In this document: positions 18,091 to 26,359 of the stretch, in pieces
Position numbering within the stretch: the first letter of the stretch is position 1
Layout of the letters: the number at the start of each line of letters is the position of its first letter
Program-made: the position numbers and the translations under genes
Assembly: GCA_903878115.1 (NCBI GenBank)
Contig: CAIRGO010000254.1
Location: 1-49,916, forward strand
DNA from: Akkermansiaceae bacterium
GTDB taxonomy: Bacteria; Verrucomicrobiota; Verrucomicrobiia; Verrucomicrobiales; Akkermansiaceae
Length of the DNA stretch: 49,916 nt
Reading direction: 5' to 3'
The notes under the pieces: generated by a model
The model's input: the letters and a program-made list of their open reading frames with translations, nothing else
Told to the model about the DNA's origin: nothing
The model's database searches: none

Positions 18091-19482
18091 TCACTTTTTG
18101 GCTTTCACCGGAGGGGCGTATTTCATGGTTTTTGCCAATTCATCCAAATCCGCAGTAAGTTTTACTGCTGTATCGTGATCTGAAGCTAAATTTTTCGTTT
18201 CATATGGATCGGCGTCGAGTTGGAACACTTCGGTCCACTCAGGATGATCGATGTATTTTATGAGTTTACTGTTGGCGGTGCGAATACCGATGCACGTGGG
18301 TGTATCACCCAATTCGCGAAAATATTCGGAAAAAAACGACTTGCGCCACTGGGTAGATTTTTCACCAGAGGCTAAAGTCTTCCAACTGGCTCCTTGCATC
18401 TCAGCGGGGCGAGGAATGCCAGCGAGATCGAGGAATGTCGGGGCGATATCGATATTTAGGACCATTTCATCGATGGTTTTTCCTTTTCCAAATAATTTTG
18501 GATAACGCACGAGCATGGGAATGCGAAGTGATTCTTCATAAAGTGCTCTTTTATCGCCAAGATGATGTTCGCCAAGAAAATATCCGTTATCGCTGGTGTA
18601 AACGACGACCGTGTCTTCTGTTAGGCCTAGCGAATCGAGTGTATCTAACAATCTTCCCAGATTCTCATCGACTCCAGTGATGTGTCGCAAGTAATCAAGG
18701 TGCACCGTATTTTCAGATAGCCCACCTGTTGACTCTTCGCCGTTAGGTTTGTTTTTTGATTTTGTCGTGGCATGATAAATCGCAGGCACAAAGCAATTAG
18801 GCACTGTGCGAGTCGCTTGATCCGCGTAAAGATTGCGCAGTCGCTCGGGCAGATTCACGCCTCCACGTGGTCCATGTGGGCTCTTAAAACCAATGATCAT
18901 CGAGAATGGTTGTTTGCTATTCTCTTTTATCCAGTTGATGGCATTGTCGGTACTGACATCGTCCACCCAACCATTGCTTGGTTGGGACACTCCGTTGACT
19001 TCAATGGGACAATTCTGATACGTTCCTTGCCCGATAAAGCTTGCAGAATAGTCGAAACCTGGGCGTTGGCCACGTTGATTGCCCATGTGCCATTTTCCGA
19101 TATAAGCCGTCTTATAACCAGCCGCACGCATCAGCGAAGCGTGGGTGACAGAATCGATCGGAAACGGAGTATTGTTATCGGAAATTCCGTTTAGATGATT
19201 GTAGCGACCAGTGAGAAAAGCCGCCCGACTAGGTGAACAGAGCGATAGTGTGACAAAAGCATTACGAAAGCGAACGCCCTCAGCAGCGAGTCGATCCATG
19301 CCTGGAGATTTGAACCACGGAAAGCGAGCTTTGTCACCTTGCTCACGCTGCACCGCTCCCATTGCGTCCCAACGCTGGTCGTCAGTGTAGATAAAGAGAA
19401 AATTTGGTTTGCGCTCGGCAGCATGAAGGGGGGACGCGCTGGCTAACAAGGCGAGGCTGAAGATTTTCAATTGTCTGATCAT
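18091..19482 (-). CDS. Sulfatase, type I formylglycine-dependent, exported
   Basis: Hydrolyses sulfate esters, probably on a polysaccharide or glycosaminoglycan. Signal peptide MIRQLKIFSLALLASASPLHA starts at ATG 19482 (an ATG 12 bases earlier is less likely). Metal-binding TDDQ follows the first strand (PNFLFIYTDDQ). The maturation motif CSPSRAAFLTGR has Cys82, the residue oxidised to formylglycine. Later conserved blocks are YIGKWHMGN, FKSPHGPRG and TSDNGYFLGEHHLGDK. About 463 residues fits the iduronate-2-sulfatase-like branch (DQRWDAMG, then a WF.SPGMDRLA block), but the substrate cannot be fixed. It is divergent from the esterase across a strong palindrome. A formylglycine-generating enzyme must be encoded elsewhere. 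Confidence 0.93.
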   Translation of the reverse strand: MIRQLKIFSLALLASASPLHAAERKPNFLFIYTDDQRWDAMGAVQREQGDKARFPWFKSPGMDRLAAEGVRFRNAFVTLSLCSPSRAAFLTGRYNHLNGISDNNTPFPIDSVTHASLMRAAGYKTAYIGKWHMGNQRGQRPGFDYSASFIGQGTYQNCPIEVNGVSQPSNGWVDDVSTDNAINWIKENSKQPFSMIIGFKSPHGPRGGVNLPERLRNLYADQATRTVPNCFVPAIYHATTKSKNKPNGEESTGGLSENTVHLDYLRHITGVDENLGRLLDTLDSLGLTEDTVVVYTSDNGYFLGEHHLGDKRALYEESLRIPMLVRYPKLFGKGKTIDEMVLNIDIAPTFLDLAGIPRPAEMQGASWKTLASGEKSTQWRKSFFSEYFRELGDTPTCIGIRTANSKLIKYIDHPEWTEVFQLDADPYETKNLASDHDTAVKLTADLDELAKTMKYAPPVKAKK

Positions 19483-19509
19483 GATTCTACACAATACTGA
19501 TGAATAGAG

Positions 19510-19540
19510 TGATTTGTATCACATCATTTGATACAAATCA
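19510..19540. promoter_or_regulatory. Perfect 12-bp palindrome, putative operator
   Basis: TGATTTGTATCA (19510-19521) and its exact complement TGATACAAATCA (19529-19540) flank a 7-bp spacer in the 112-bp region between the divergent sulfatase and esterase genes. Neither side has a T-tract. The arm length, spacing and position fit a dimeric regulator such as a GntR- or LacI-type repressor controlling both directions. No regulator gene is nearby, so this is inference. Confidence 0.55.
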
Positions 19541-19594
19541 TATGCGTTGATATATTTTCCATCATACGAGCGTATTACATAAGTTAACAAAATT

Positions 19595-20431
19595 ATGAAA
19601 AAACTCATTCTTCTGCTTTTTTGCGCATGCATTTCTTTACTTAACGTTCATGGTTCGGAATCGATAGTTTACAAAAAAACTACCGATAAAGAACTGAAGT
19701 TATTTGTTGATAAACCTGCGAACTGGAAATCTTCAGACAAAAATCCCGCTATAGTTTTTTTCTTTGGTGGTGGTTGGGTCGGCGGGTCTCCTACACAGTT
19801 TGCCAAGCAGAGCCTGTATTTTGCCTCACGTGGCATGGTGGGGATTTGCGTTCAATATCGCGTCATTCCCAAGGGCGATAAAGGACCGCCCACATGGTGC
19901 TGTGCAGATGCCAAATCAGCCATGCGCTATGTGCGAGCTCACGCAGCAGAATTAGGCATAGATCCAGAACGCATCGCCGGAGCGGGAGGTTCTGCTGGTG
20001 GTCATTTGGCAGCCTTTACTGCTTTGGTGGATGGCCAAGATGATCCTGCAGATGATAAAAAAATATCCTGTAAACCAAATGCGTTAGTGTTGTTTAATCC
20101 AGTGTTCAATAACGGACCGGGTGAATGGGGGCATGAGCGTGTAGGGACTAAGTATCTTGATTTCTCTCCTGCCCATCATGTCAAAAAAGGCGCGCCACCG
20201 ACAATTGTTTTTTTAGGCGATAAAGACGCACTCATTCCTGTAAAAGTCGTTGAAGAATTTCAGAAAAACATGAAAGAAGTGGATTCTTTATGTGAGGCTG
20301 TTTTCTATAAAGACTGTGGTCATGGATTTTTTAATAGCGCCCCCAACTACGCAAAAACATTGATCGCGGCTGATCAGTTTCTCGCCACACTCAAGTGGAT
20401 TTCTGGGCCGCCGACTGTGAAAGCGGAGTAA
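19595..20431 (+). CDS. Exported alpha/beta-hydrolase, carbohydrate-esterase-like
   Basis: Signal peptide MKKLILLLFCACISLLNVHG, then an alpha/beta-hydrolase of about 258 residues. The oxyanion motif is FFGGGWVGGS (the HGGGW motif with Phe for His). The nucleophile elbow is GAGGSAGGH with Ser133, the likely acid is Asp209 or Asp211 in GDKDALIP, and the catalytic His is His243 in CGHGFFN. This combination is common in bifunctional acetylxylan/feruloyl esterase-like and other carbohydrate esterases next to sulfatases. It probably removes acyl groups from the polysaccharide that the flanking sulfatases desulfate. The next sulfatase starts 9 bp after the stop, so the two form an operon. Confidence 0.82.
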   Translation: MKKLILLLFCACISLLNVHGSESIVYKKTTDKELKLFVDKPANWKSSDKNPAIVFFFGGGWVGGSPTQFAKQSLYFASRGMVGICVQYRVIPKGDKGPPTWCCADAKSAMRYVRAHAAELGIDPERIAGAGGSAGGHLAAFTALVDGQDDPADDKKISCKPNALVLFNPVFNNGPGEWGHERVGTKYLDFSPAHHVKKGAPPTIVFLGDKDALIPVKVVEEFQKNMKEVDSLCEAVFYKDCGHGFFNSAPNYAKTLIAADQFLATLKWISGPPTVKAE

Positions 20432-20440
20432 TCCATTCCG

Positions 20441-21985
20441 ATGATAAATTCACCAATGCCATTGTTTCACATGTACAAATATATTCGCGTTCTATTTCTC
20501 ATATCCGGACTTTCGTTTTCCATTTCAGCGGAAACATATCGTCCCAATATTATCTTTATTCTGTGTGATGACCTAGGCTATGGCGATCTGAAATGTCTCA
20601 ATCCACAAGGGAAAATCGCGACACCTCAGATGGATCGCTTGGCGAAAGAGGGGATGATTTTTAACGATGCGCATTCCAGTTCAGCCGTGTGCACGCCCAC
20701 TCGTTACGGGATTCTAACAGGTCGTTACAATTGGCGCTCACGCATGAAAAGTGGTGTGCTGAATGGTTACTCGCCGCGCCTGATCGAAGAGGGACGCGTG
20801 ACTGTGGCCGCATTTCTCAAAGATCAAGGTTATGCAACTGCTTGCATCGGAAAGTGGCATCTTGGTATGGATTGGCCGAAACGCGAGGGGGCCTCTGAAG
20901 ACGCAAAAAATATTGATTATACCAAGCCGATCGCAAACGGCCCGTTAGCGGTGGGCTTTAACTACTATTTCGGCATAAGTGCCTCACTTGATATGCCGCC
21001 GTTTGCCTACATCGAAAATGATCACCTCACCCAAGTACCTACCGTGGAAAAAGAATGGATTCGCAAGGGGCCTGCCGCCGTGGATTTCGATGCGAGCAAT
21101 GTGCTGCCCGATCTAACCAAAAAAGCAGTCGATTACATCGCCGATCAAGCGAACAAAGCGAAGGACGCTAAACCGTTTTTTCTCTATCTTCCTCTCGCGT
21201 CGCCGCACACACCAATCTTGCCAACGAAGGAATGGCAGGGGAAAAGTGGTCTTAATGAGTATGCTGATTTTGTGATGCAGACTGATGCCACTGTGGGCGC
21301 CATACTTGATGCGTTAGAGAAAAATGCTCTGAGTAGTGACACAATGGTTATTTTGACTAGCGATAACGGTTGCTCACCCGCCGCGAAGTTTCCTGAGCTT
21401 CTCGCCAAAGGACATAATCCTAGTGCGCAGTTTCGTGGTAATAAAGCTGATATTTTCGATGGCGGTCATCACATTCCTTTTTTGGTGAAATGGCCGAAAC
21501 AGATCAAGGCAGGAAGCACTAGTGATCAACTCATTTGCCTCAATGATTTTTTTGCCACGTGTGCAGAGATCACGGGTGGTAAAGTAACCGATGAAATGGC
21601 AGAGGATAGCGTGAGCATTTTGCCGGCCTTATTGAATCGTGCGGAAAAACCATTGCATGAAGCTGTCGTGCACCATTCGATCAATGGTTCGTTTGCCATT
21701 CGTCAGGGAAAATGGAAATTAGAATTTTGCCCCGGCTCCGGCGGATGGAGCGATCCTAAACCAGGAAGTGCTGACAGCAAAGCGCTACCAGCCTTACAAC
21801 TATACGACCTCTCTGTTGACATCGGAGAGACAAAAAATCTTCAAGCGGAACATCCACAAGTTGTCGCCGATCTTACAAAATTGTTAGAAAAATACATCGC
21901 AGATGGCCGCAGCACACCAGGCAAAAAACAGGAAAACACCGGAGCTGTTTCGATTAGTACTGAGAAGAAAAAATCGAAAAAATAG
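20441..21985 (+). CDS. Sulfatase, type I with CTPTR maturation motif, exported
   Basis: Arylsulfatase-A-like enzyme of about 504-514 residues. The first ATG (20441) gives a short pre-extension; the ATG at 20471 starts the cleaner signal peptide MYKYIRVLFLISGLSFSISA. Metal binding: CDDLGYGDL. The maturation motif is CTPTRYGILTGR (Cys74 from 20471) with Thr in place of the common Ser, a known variant. Downstream are ACIGKWHLG, PLASPHTP and TSDNGCSP. It differs strongly from the minus-strand sulfatase, so the two probably attack different sulfate positions or sugars. The C-terminus is Lys-rich. It is co-transcribed with the esterase and convergent with the sugar permease, only 12 bp away. Confidence 0.93.
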   Translation: MINSPMPLFHMYKYIRVLFLISGLSFSISAETYRPNIIFILCDDLGYGDLKCLNPQGKIATPQMDRLAKEGMIFNDAHSSSAVCTPTRYGILTGRYNWRSRMKSGVLNGYSPRLIEEGRVTVAAFLKDQGYATACIGKWHLGMDWPKREGASEDAKNIDYTKPIANGPLAVGFNYYFGISASLDMPPFAYIENDHLTQVPTVEKEWIRKGPAAVDFDASNVLPDLTKKAVDYIADQANKAKDAKPFFLYLPLASPHTPILPTKEWQGKSGLNEYADFVMQTDATVGAILDALEKNALSSDTMVILTSDNGCSPAAKFPELLAKGHNPSAQFRGNKADIFDGGHHIPFLVKWPKQIKAGSTSDQLICLNDFFATCAEITGGKVTDEMAEDSVSILPALLNRAEKPLHEAVVHHSINGSFAIRQGKWKLEFCPGSGGWSDPKPGSADSKALPALQLYDLSVDIGETKNLQAEHPQVVADLTKLLEKYIADGRSTPGKKQENTGAVSISTEKKKSKK

Positions 21986-21997
21986 TGCTTTGTGACA

Positions 21998-22942
21998 CTA
22001 AGCCTTACGATGGCGTAGTCGGTCAATGATCACTGCGATCACAATGATCGCGCCAGTGATCACTTCGGTCCATGGGGTAGGGATGCCGTTCATGCCGCAG
22101 CCATTTCTAATGGTGGTCATCAGCAGTGCACCGACTAAGGCTCCCAATACCGAGCCTTCACCACCCGATAGACTGGCGCCACCGATCACCACAGCGGCGA
22201 TAACATCCAATTCCATGCCAGTTGCCGTAGTGGGGTCACCTTGGGATGATTTGGCCATGTTCATGATCGCCGCGAGACCGGCCATGGCGCCGCCGATGGT
22301 ATAGACGAGAATTTTGATGCGAGCCACAGGAAGGCCGCAAAGCGTTGCTGTTAGTTCGTTTGAGCCTACAGCAAAGATATGCCTGCCGAATCGCGTAAAA
22401 CGCAGCATGAGCGAAAATAGAAGCACCAAAGCGAGCATCATCCACACTCCATAAGGCAAGCCAACTCCCCCCATCCATGGCTTCCATGCTGAAACGGTGG
22501 TAGGCAAATTGATTGGCGTTCCATTGGTAGCGACTTTTGCCGCACCGCGAAAAATTTGCATGGTGCCTAGGGTGACGATGAATGGTAATAGTTTCAGTTT
22601 GACCGTCAGACTGCCATTGCAAGCACCACAAAAGGCCCCGAATGCGATGGTAGCAGCAAATATCATCAGCGGATCCATTCCCTTGGTGGTCAGCCAGGCG
22701 CAAAATACACAGCTCAAGGCAATCATCGATCCCACCGATAAGTCAATGCCACCAGAGATGATGATCAAGGTCATTCCGATAGCTGCGGTGGCGACGATGA
22801 CGGTTTGCGTGAGGATATTGAGTGCTACATCGGTTGTGAAAAAGCGTGAATTTAGACTGCCGAAAATGACATAAACAACCAGCAATGCAAGGAACGGACC
22901 AAGCATGGCGAGCATCGAACGGAGGTGGGTAGCTTTGGACAT
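21998..22942 (-). CDS. Sugar ABC transporter permease, RbsC type
   Basis: Inner-membrane permease of the carbohydrate uptake transporter-2 family (ribose, xylose, galactose and similar). It has 314 residues and about 8-10 hydrophobic helices. Diagnostic blocks are IISGGIDLSVGSM (about 63-75), GTMQIFRGAAK, the FAVGSNELTATLCGLPV cytosolic motif that contacts the ATPase, and GGASLSGGEGSVLGALVGA. It sits 21 bp downstream of the partner ATPase. No periplasmic sugar-binding protein is found beside the pair, which is unusual for this family. Co-localisation with a deacetylase and sulfatases suggests that a released sugar is imported. Confidence 0.9.
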   Translation of the reverse strand: MSKATHLRSMLAMLGPFLALLVVYVIFGSLNSRFFTTDVALNILTQTVIVATAAIGMTLIIISGGIDLSVGSMIALSCVFCAWLTTKGMDPLMIFAATIAFGAFCGACNGSLTVKLKLLPFIVTLGTMQIFRGAAKVATNGTPINLPTTVSAWKPWMGGVGLPYGVWMMLALVLLFSLMLRFTRFGRHIFAVGSNELTATLCGLPVARIKILVYTIGGAMAGLAAIMNMAKSSQGDPTTATGMELDVIAAVVIGGASLSGGEGSVLGALVGALLMTTIRNGCGMNGIPTPWTEVITGAIIVIAVIIDRLRHRKA

Positions 22943-22963
22943 GATAAAAAAAGTAATGGTTCG

Positions 22964-24490
22964 TTAGAGATTATCGGATTTTCCAGTTGCAACTCGCATG
23001 ACGTCTTCGGCAGTAATATCCGCCACTGGCACAGCGCGAGTGAGTGTGCCGCGCGACATCACGGCAATGCGATCACAGATGCCAAATAGTTCAGGCAGAT
23101 AACTGGAGATCACAATGACGGCGCGTGGATTATTAGCATCAGTGACGATTTCATTGATCGCTTCATAGATCCGCGCCTTGGCTGCGATATCAATTCCGCG
23201 AGTGGGTTCGTCTAACAAAAGGATATCTACTTCGTGTTCTAACAAACGTGCAAGTGCGGCTTTTTGTTGATTTCCGCCAGAAAGAGCAGAGATTTTTTGG
23301 GTGGCAGCTTGGCATTTGATTCCCAGTTTTTCGATCCACTTCGCGGACCGCTGACTCATAACGGCGGGAGAAACAATTCCATAACGCCCGAAATTTTTTA
23401 ATGAAGAAAGCGTGATGTTATCGGCTATGCTTAGATTTAATGCCAGTCCTTCTTCTTTACGATTCTCACTCAAGATACCAATGCCTTGCTTCCAGCGCTC
23501 AGCGGGTGAGGGGGCGGTAGTGGTGACCGCATGAACCGTGACATCACCTGCAACAATAGGATCAAGTCCAAAAAGAGTGCGCAGAAATTCGGTGCGACCT
23601 GAGCCGACCAATCCAGCAATGCCAATGACCTCGCCTCGATACAAATCTAGGCTGACATTTTTTGGTTTTTCTTTTCCCGCTAGCTGATTGATTTCTAACA
23701 CTTTTTCACCTCGTTGCCGGGAACTGCGCGGATAGAGATCTTTTACATCGCGGCCCACCATTAACGAGACGATTTCCTCTGGACTTGTCGAGGCAACATC
23801 ACGTGTGGCCACCGCGCAACCATCACGCAAAATCGTAAGTCGTGTCGCGAGACGCTTCACTTCTTCGAGGAAATGAGAAATGTAAACGATGGAAATGCCA
23901 GTAGCTTTCAATCGGTCGATCAATAAAAATAGTCGCTCGATGTCTTTCTGTGCGAGAGAAGAAGTCGGTTCATCAAACACTAACAACTTGCAACCCATGG
24001 CTAAGGATCGCCCGATTTCGATCAACTGCTGCACTGAAACAGAAAGATCACCCGCGCGTGCTGTCGGTTTGAGATCAGGGTGATCAAAGTGAGACAATGC
24101 CTCCATCGCTCGTTGGCGCATGGTTTTTCTATCAATAAATGGCCCCATCGTCGGCTCCATGCCAAGCACGATGTTCTCTTCCACTGTGAGATGAGGCGCG
24201 ATTGAGAGTTCTTGATAAATCATTCCCACGCCTTGCGCTCGGGCATCGAGCGGATTTTTAGGGCGATAGATCATGCCGTCAAACAACATTTCTCCGGTGT
24301 CAGCCGCATGCGCTCCGGAGAGGATTTTCATCAAGGTGCTTTTACCAGCTCCATTCTCACCCACTAGTGCGTGCACTTCTCCCGGTAGCACTTCCAAATC
24401 CACCTTGCCCAACGCAATTGTTGGCCCGAAGGTTTTTCGTATGTTCCGCATGATTAAACGATGCGCAGAATGACCAGAACCGTGAAGCAT
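22964..24490 (-). CDS. Sugar ABC transporter ATP-binding protein, RbsA/MglA type (tandem ATPase)
   Basis: A 508-residue protein with two ABC domains in tandem, the hallmark of CUT2 importers. Domain 1 has Walker A VGENGAGKST, signature LSVSVQQ (degenerate) and Walker B LLVFDEPTSSL. Domain 2 has GLVGSGRTEFLR (degenerate Walker A, usual for the family), signature LSGGNQQK and Walker B ILLLDEPTRGID. It should energise the RbsC-type permease that follows. The chosen ATG adds ~14 residues before RNIRKTFGP; the internal Met at residue 14 is an alternative. The gene starts 17 bp after the polysaccharide deacetylase stop, so all three are probably one transcript. Confidence 0.92.
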   Translation of the reverse strand: MLHGSGHSAHRLIMRNIRKTFGPTIALGKVDLEVLPGEVHALVGENGAGKSTLMKILSGAHAADTGEMLFDGMIYRPKNPLDARAQGVGMIYQELSIAPHLTVEENIVLGMEPTMGPFIDRKTMRQRAMEALSHFDHPDLKPTARAGDLSVSVQQLIEIGRSLAMGCKLLVFDEPTSSLAQKDIERLFLLIDRLKATGISIVYISHFLEEVKRLATRLTILRDGCAVATRDVASTSPEEIVSLMVGRDVKDLYPRSSRQRGEKVLEINQLAGKEKPKNVSLDLYRGEVIGIAGLVGSGRTEFLRTLFGLDPIVAGDVTVHAVTTTAPSPAERWKQGIGILSENRKEEGLALNLSIADNITLSSLKNFGRYGIVSPAVMSQRSAKWIEKLGIKCQAATQKISALSGGNQQKAALARLLEHEVDILLLDEPTRGIDIAAKARIYEAINEIVTDANNPRAVIVISSYLPELFGICDRIAVMSRGTLTRAVPVADITAEDVMRVATGKSDNL

Positions 24491-24507
24491 GAGAACAAGG
24501 GAATAGA

Positions 24508-25704
24508 TTAGTCAGCGCTTGGCTGATAAGCGGCTTCTTTATCGATGATGAACGTCCAACGCAATGGAGTAGTGATGGTTTTATCATCCTTCGTTTTCCA
24601 TGTGATGGAAACCTGGCAAGAATCACTGCGCAGGCGACGATTGATTTGCCACGTGTAGTGTTTTGATGTCTCATCCCAAACGGCGGGCACGTCACCAAAT
24701 CCAGCCACTTTCATGAGCAAGGTCTCTGGCTTTATATCCGCCACCGTTGATAAATCTGCAGAAATCAAAGGCATGCGTGTATTCACCACGGCCCCAGGCT
24801 CAGGCAAAACAGGGTAGGGGACGATTTGTTTCGGAGCATTGGCCAACCCTGCCGCCGCGACCGCCGAGGCATCACGAAATTCCGTCGCGGTGACAAAAAT
24901 TTTGTCGTAAGTACCTAGGATGATATAGCGCGGCAAGGTATTGCCATCACTGCTGCGCTTAATTTTTCCAGGCAAAACAGTAAACAGGTTCTCGTAGCCA
25001 TATTTCTTGCCCGCGACAAACATTTCATCAGTAGAATATCCTCCAGGATAACAATAAGAATTGATTTTTTGTGAAAATGTCTTTTCTAAAAACACCTTAG
25101 ACTGATTCATTTCTTGCTCAAGGTATTGCTCGTAACTTTTAGTCCCTTTGCGTTTCTGGCTTTTCACGGTGGTGGGAAAATGATGCGACTTCGAGTGATT
25201 ACCTAAGGTCATGCCATTTTTTTGCATTTCACGAATCATTGCCAAAGTCATCGATTTGCCACCTACATCGACGTATTTTGTGTAAAGATACACTGTAAAT
25301 GGATAGCCAAACTCTTTTAATATCGGATAGGCATCGGTATAAACACTCAACCAGCCATCATCGATGGTGATCAATACGGATTTCGGTGCGAGTTCCTTTT
25401 CGCCTTTTCTCCATGCCGTAAAATCAGCCATGCTAACCACAGTTAATCCCTGATCTTTGATTGCCTGCATCTGCGCGCGAAATTTGGTCGTGTTGATGCG
25501 CATCTCGGTTTCCTTGAGGGTGTTGGAAAAATCGTGATAACCGAGAACCGCCACCCGCACACCGTCATCGGGAATGCTCACCGGAGCAGGAGCAAGAGGC
25601 ACGGCCTTCGGAGCATCCTCTGTGCTGACTGGGGGAGCCTGCTGCGCCAGAAGAGTGCCGCAAGAAAATGAAGCTAGGGTGAGAGCAAGTAACAGCGAAC
25701 GCAT
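24508..25704 (-). CDS. Exported polysaccharide deacetylase (NodB/CE4 homology)
   Basis: Signal peptide MRSLLLALTLASFSCGTLLA, a Pro/Ala-rich linker, then a NodB-type domain (about 48-270). Visible motifs: GYHDFS at the first strand; TIDDG (Asp115 and Asp116, base and metal ligand); GNHSKSH (metal His170 and His174); and YCYPGGYSTDEM, the third conserved region. The last ~110 residues form a separate beta-rich region (PGAVVNTRMPLISADLS...), an Ig-like or substrate-binding extension. The enzyme should remove N- or O-acetyl groups from a polysaccharide or peptidoglycan outside the cytoplasm. It heads the operon with the sugar ABC ATPase and permease, so a role in sugar supply is more likely than wall editing, although this is inference. 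Confidence 0.88.
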   Translation of the reverse strand: MRSLLLALTLASFSCGTLLAQQAPPVSTEDAPKAVPLAPAPVSIPDDGVRVAVLGYHDFSNTLKETEMRINTTKFRAQMQAIKDQGLTVVSMADFTAWRKGEKELAPKSVLITIDDGWLSVYTDAYPILKEFGYPFTVYLYTKYVDVGGKSMTLAMIREMQKNGMTLGNHSKSHHFPTTVKSQKRKGTKSYEQYLEQEMNQSKVFLEKTFSQKINSYCYPGGYSTDEMFVAGKKYGYENLFTVLPGKIKRSSDGNTLPRYIILGTYDKIFVTATEFRDASAVAAAGLANAPKQIVPYPVLPEPGAVVNTRMPLISADLSTVADIKPETLLMKVAGFGDVPAVWDETSKHYTWQINRRLRSDSCQVSITWKTKDDKTITTPLRWTFIIDKEAAYQPSAD

Positions 25705-25791
25705 GAGTAACGATATACAAAATCAAAATACTAGGGAAGCTCAAATTCGCAATTCTACGTATTTCCGTAATATTCGTCCCATTAATCATTT

Positions 25792-26340
25792 TCATCCTTT
25801 TCTCTTCACTTGCCCTCTTTTAGGGGTGAAGGAAATGGCGCTCATGTCAAAGATGGTGGGATCCCAGATGCCGCGATACCAGCCGCACATGCCGTCGCAT
25901 AGCTCTAGATATTCTAGCGTACCGCCGCAGGCTTCGGGTGGGCAAGCATTGGCACCATCGATCATTTTCGGTCCCGTTTCTTCGCTTTCAAAATGATTTT
26001 CGATCGCGATTTCATGAATCCATTCATCGGCGTAATCGTAGAGATAGAGGAACCTTCGCGGAAGTTTTCCCCGACCAATAAACGCAGCAAGGGTCAGGAT
26101 GCTTTCATCTTGGAAGCTATCGGCGCCTTTAAATCGTTCATCATCTGGTGTGGCGATGATGTCTCGCAGGTACTTGCCTTTGCCGAATCGGAATTCGTGA
26201 TCATACTTATGCTCCCAACCCATGGCGCATTGCAAGGCGGTGTGAAATTGAGCAAAGGTATAGTGTGCTGGCACGCTAAAGCTGCGCCAGATCACGGGAG
26301 TGATTTTGTAGAGGGTGACTTTTACGGTGAAGTGCTTCAT
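25792..26340 (-). CDS. Plasmid pRiA4b ORF-3-like protein
   Basis: A 182-residue protein starting at ATG 26340 (MKHFTVKVTLYKI); an upstream TTG at 26400 would run into tsaD. The family pattern is clear: ITPVIWRSFSVPAHYTFAQFHTALQ, AMGWEHKYDHEF, FLYLYDYADEWIHEI and the Cys motif CPPEACGG. It is a widespread family of unknown function, named after an Agrobacterium rhizogenes plasmid gene; the YDYxDxWxH block is its most conserved part. It starts 19 bp after tsaD and probably shares its transcript. No enzymatic role can be assigned. Confidence 0.85.
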   Translation of the reverse strand: MKHFTVKVTLYKITPVIWRSFSVPAHYTFAQFHTALQCAMGWEHKYDHEFRFGKGKYLRDIIATPDDERFKGADSFQDESILTLAAFIGRGKLPRRFLYLYDYADEWIHEIAIENHFESEETGPKMIDGANACPPEACGGTLEYLELCDGMCGWYRGIWDPTIFDMSAISFTPKRGQVKRKG

Positions 26341-26359
26341 GGAATCGTTAAGAAAAAAT

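Noticed and set aside
18091-25704. A mobile or horizontally acquired polysaccharide island
   Set aside because: There is no integrase, transposase, tRNA end or direct repeat, and base composition looks similar to the flanks by eye. Transfer cannot be supported from this window.
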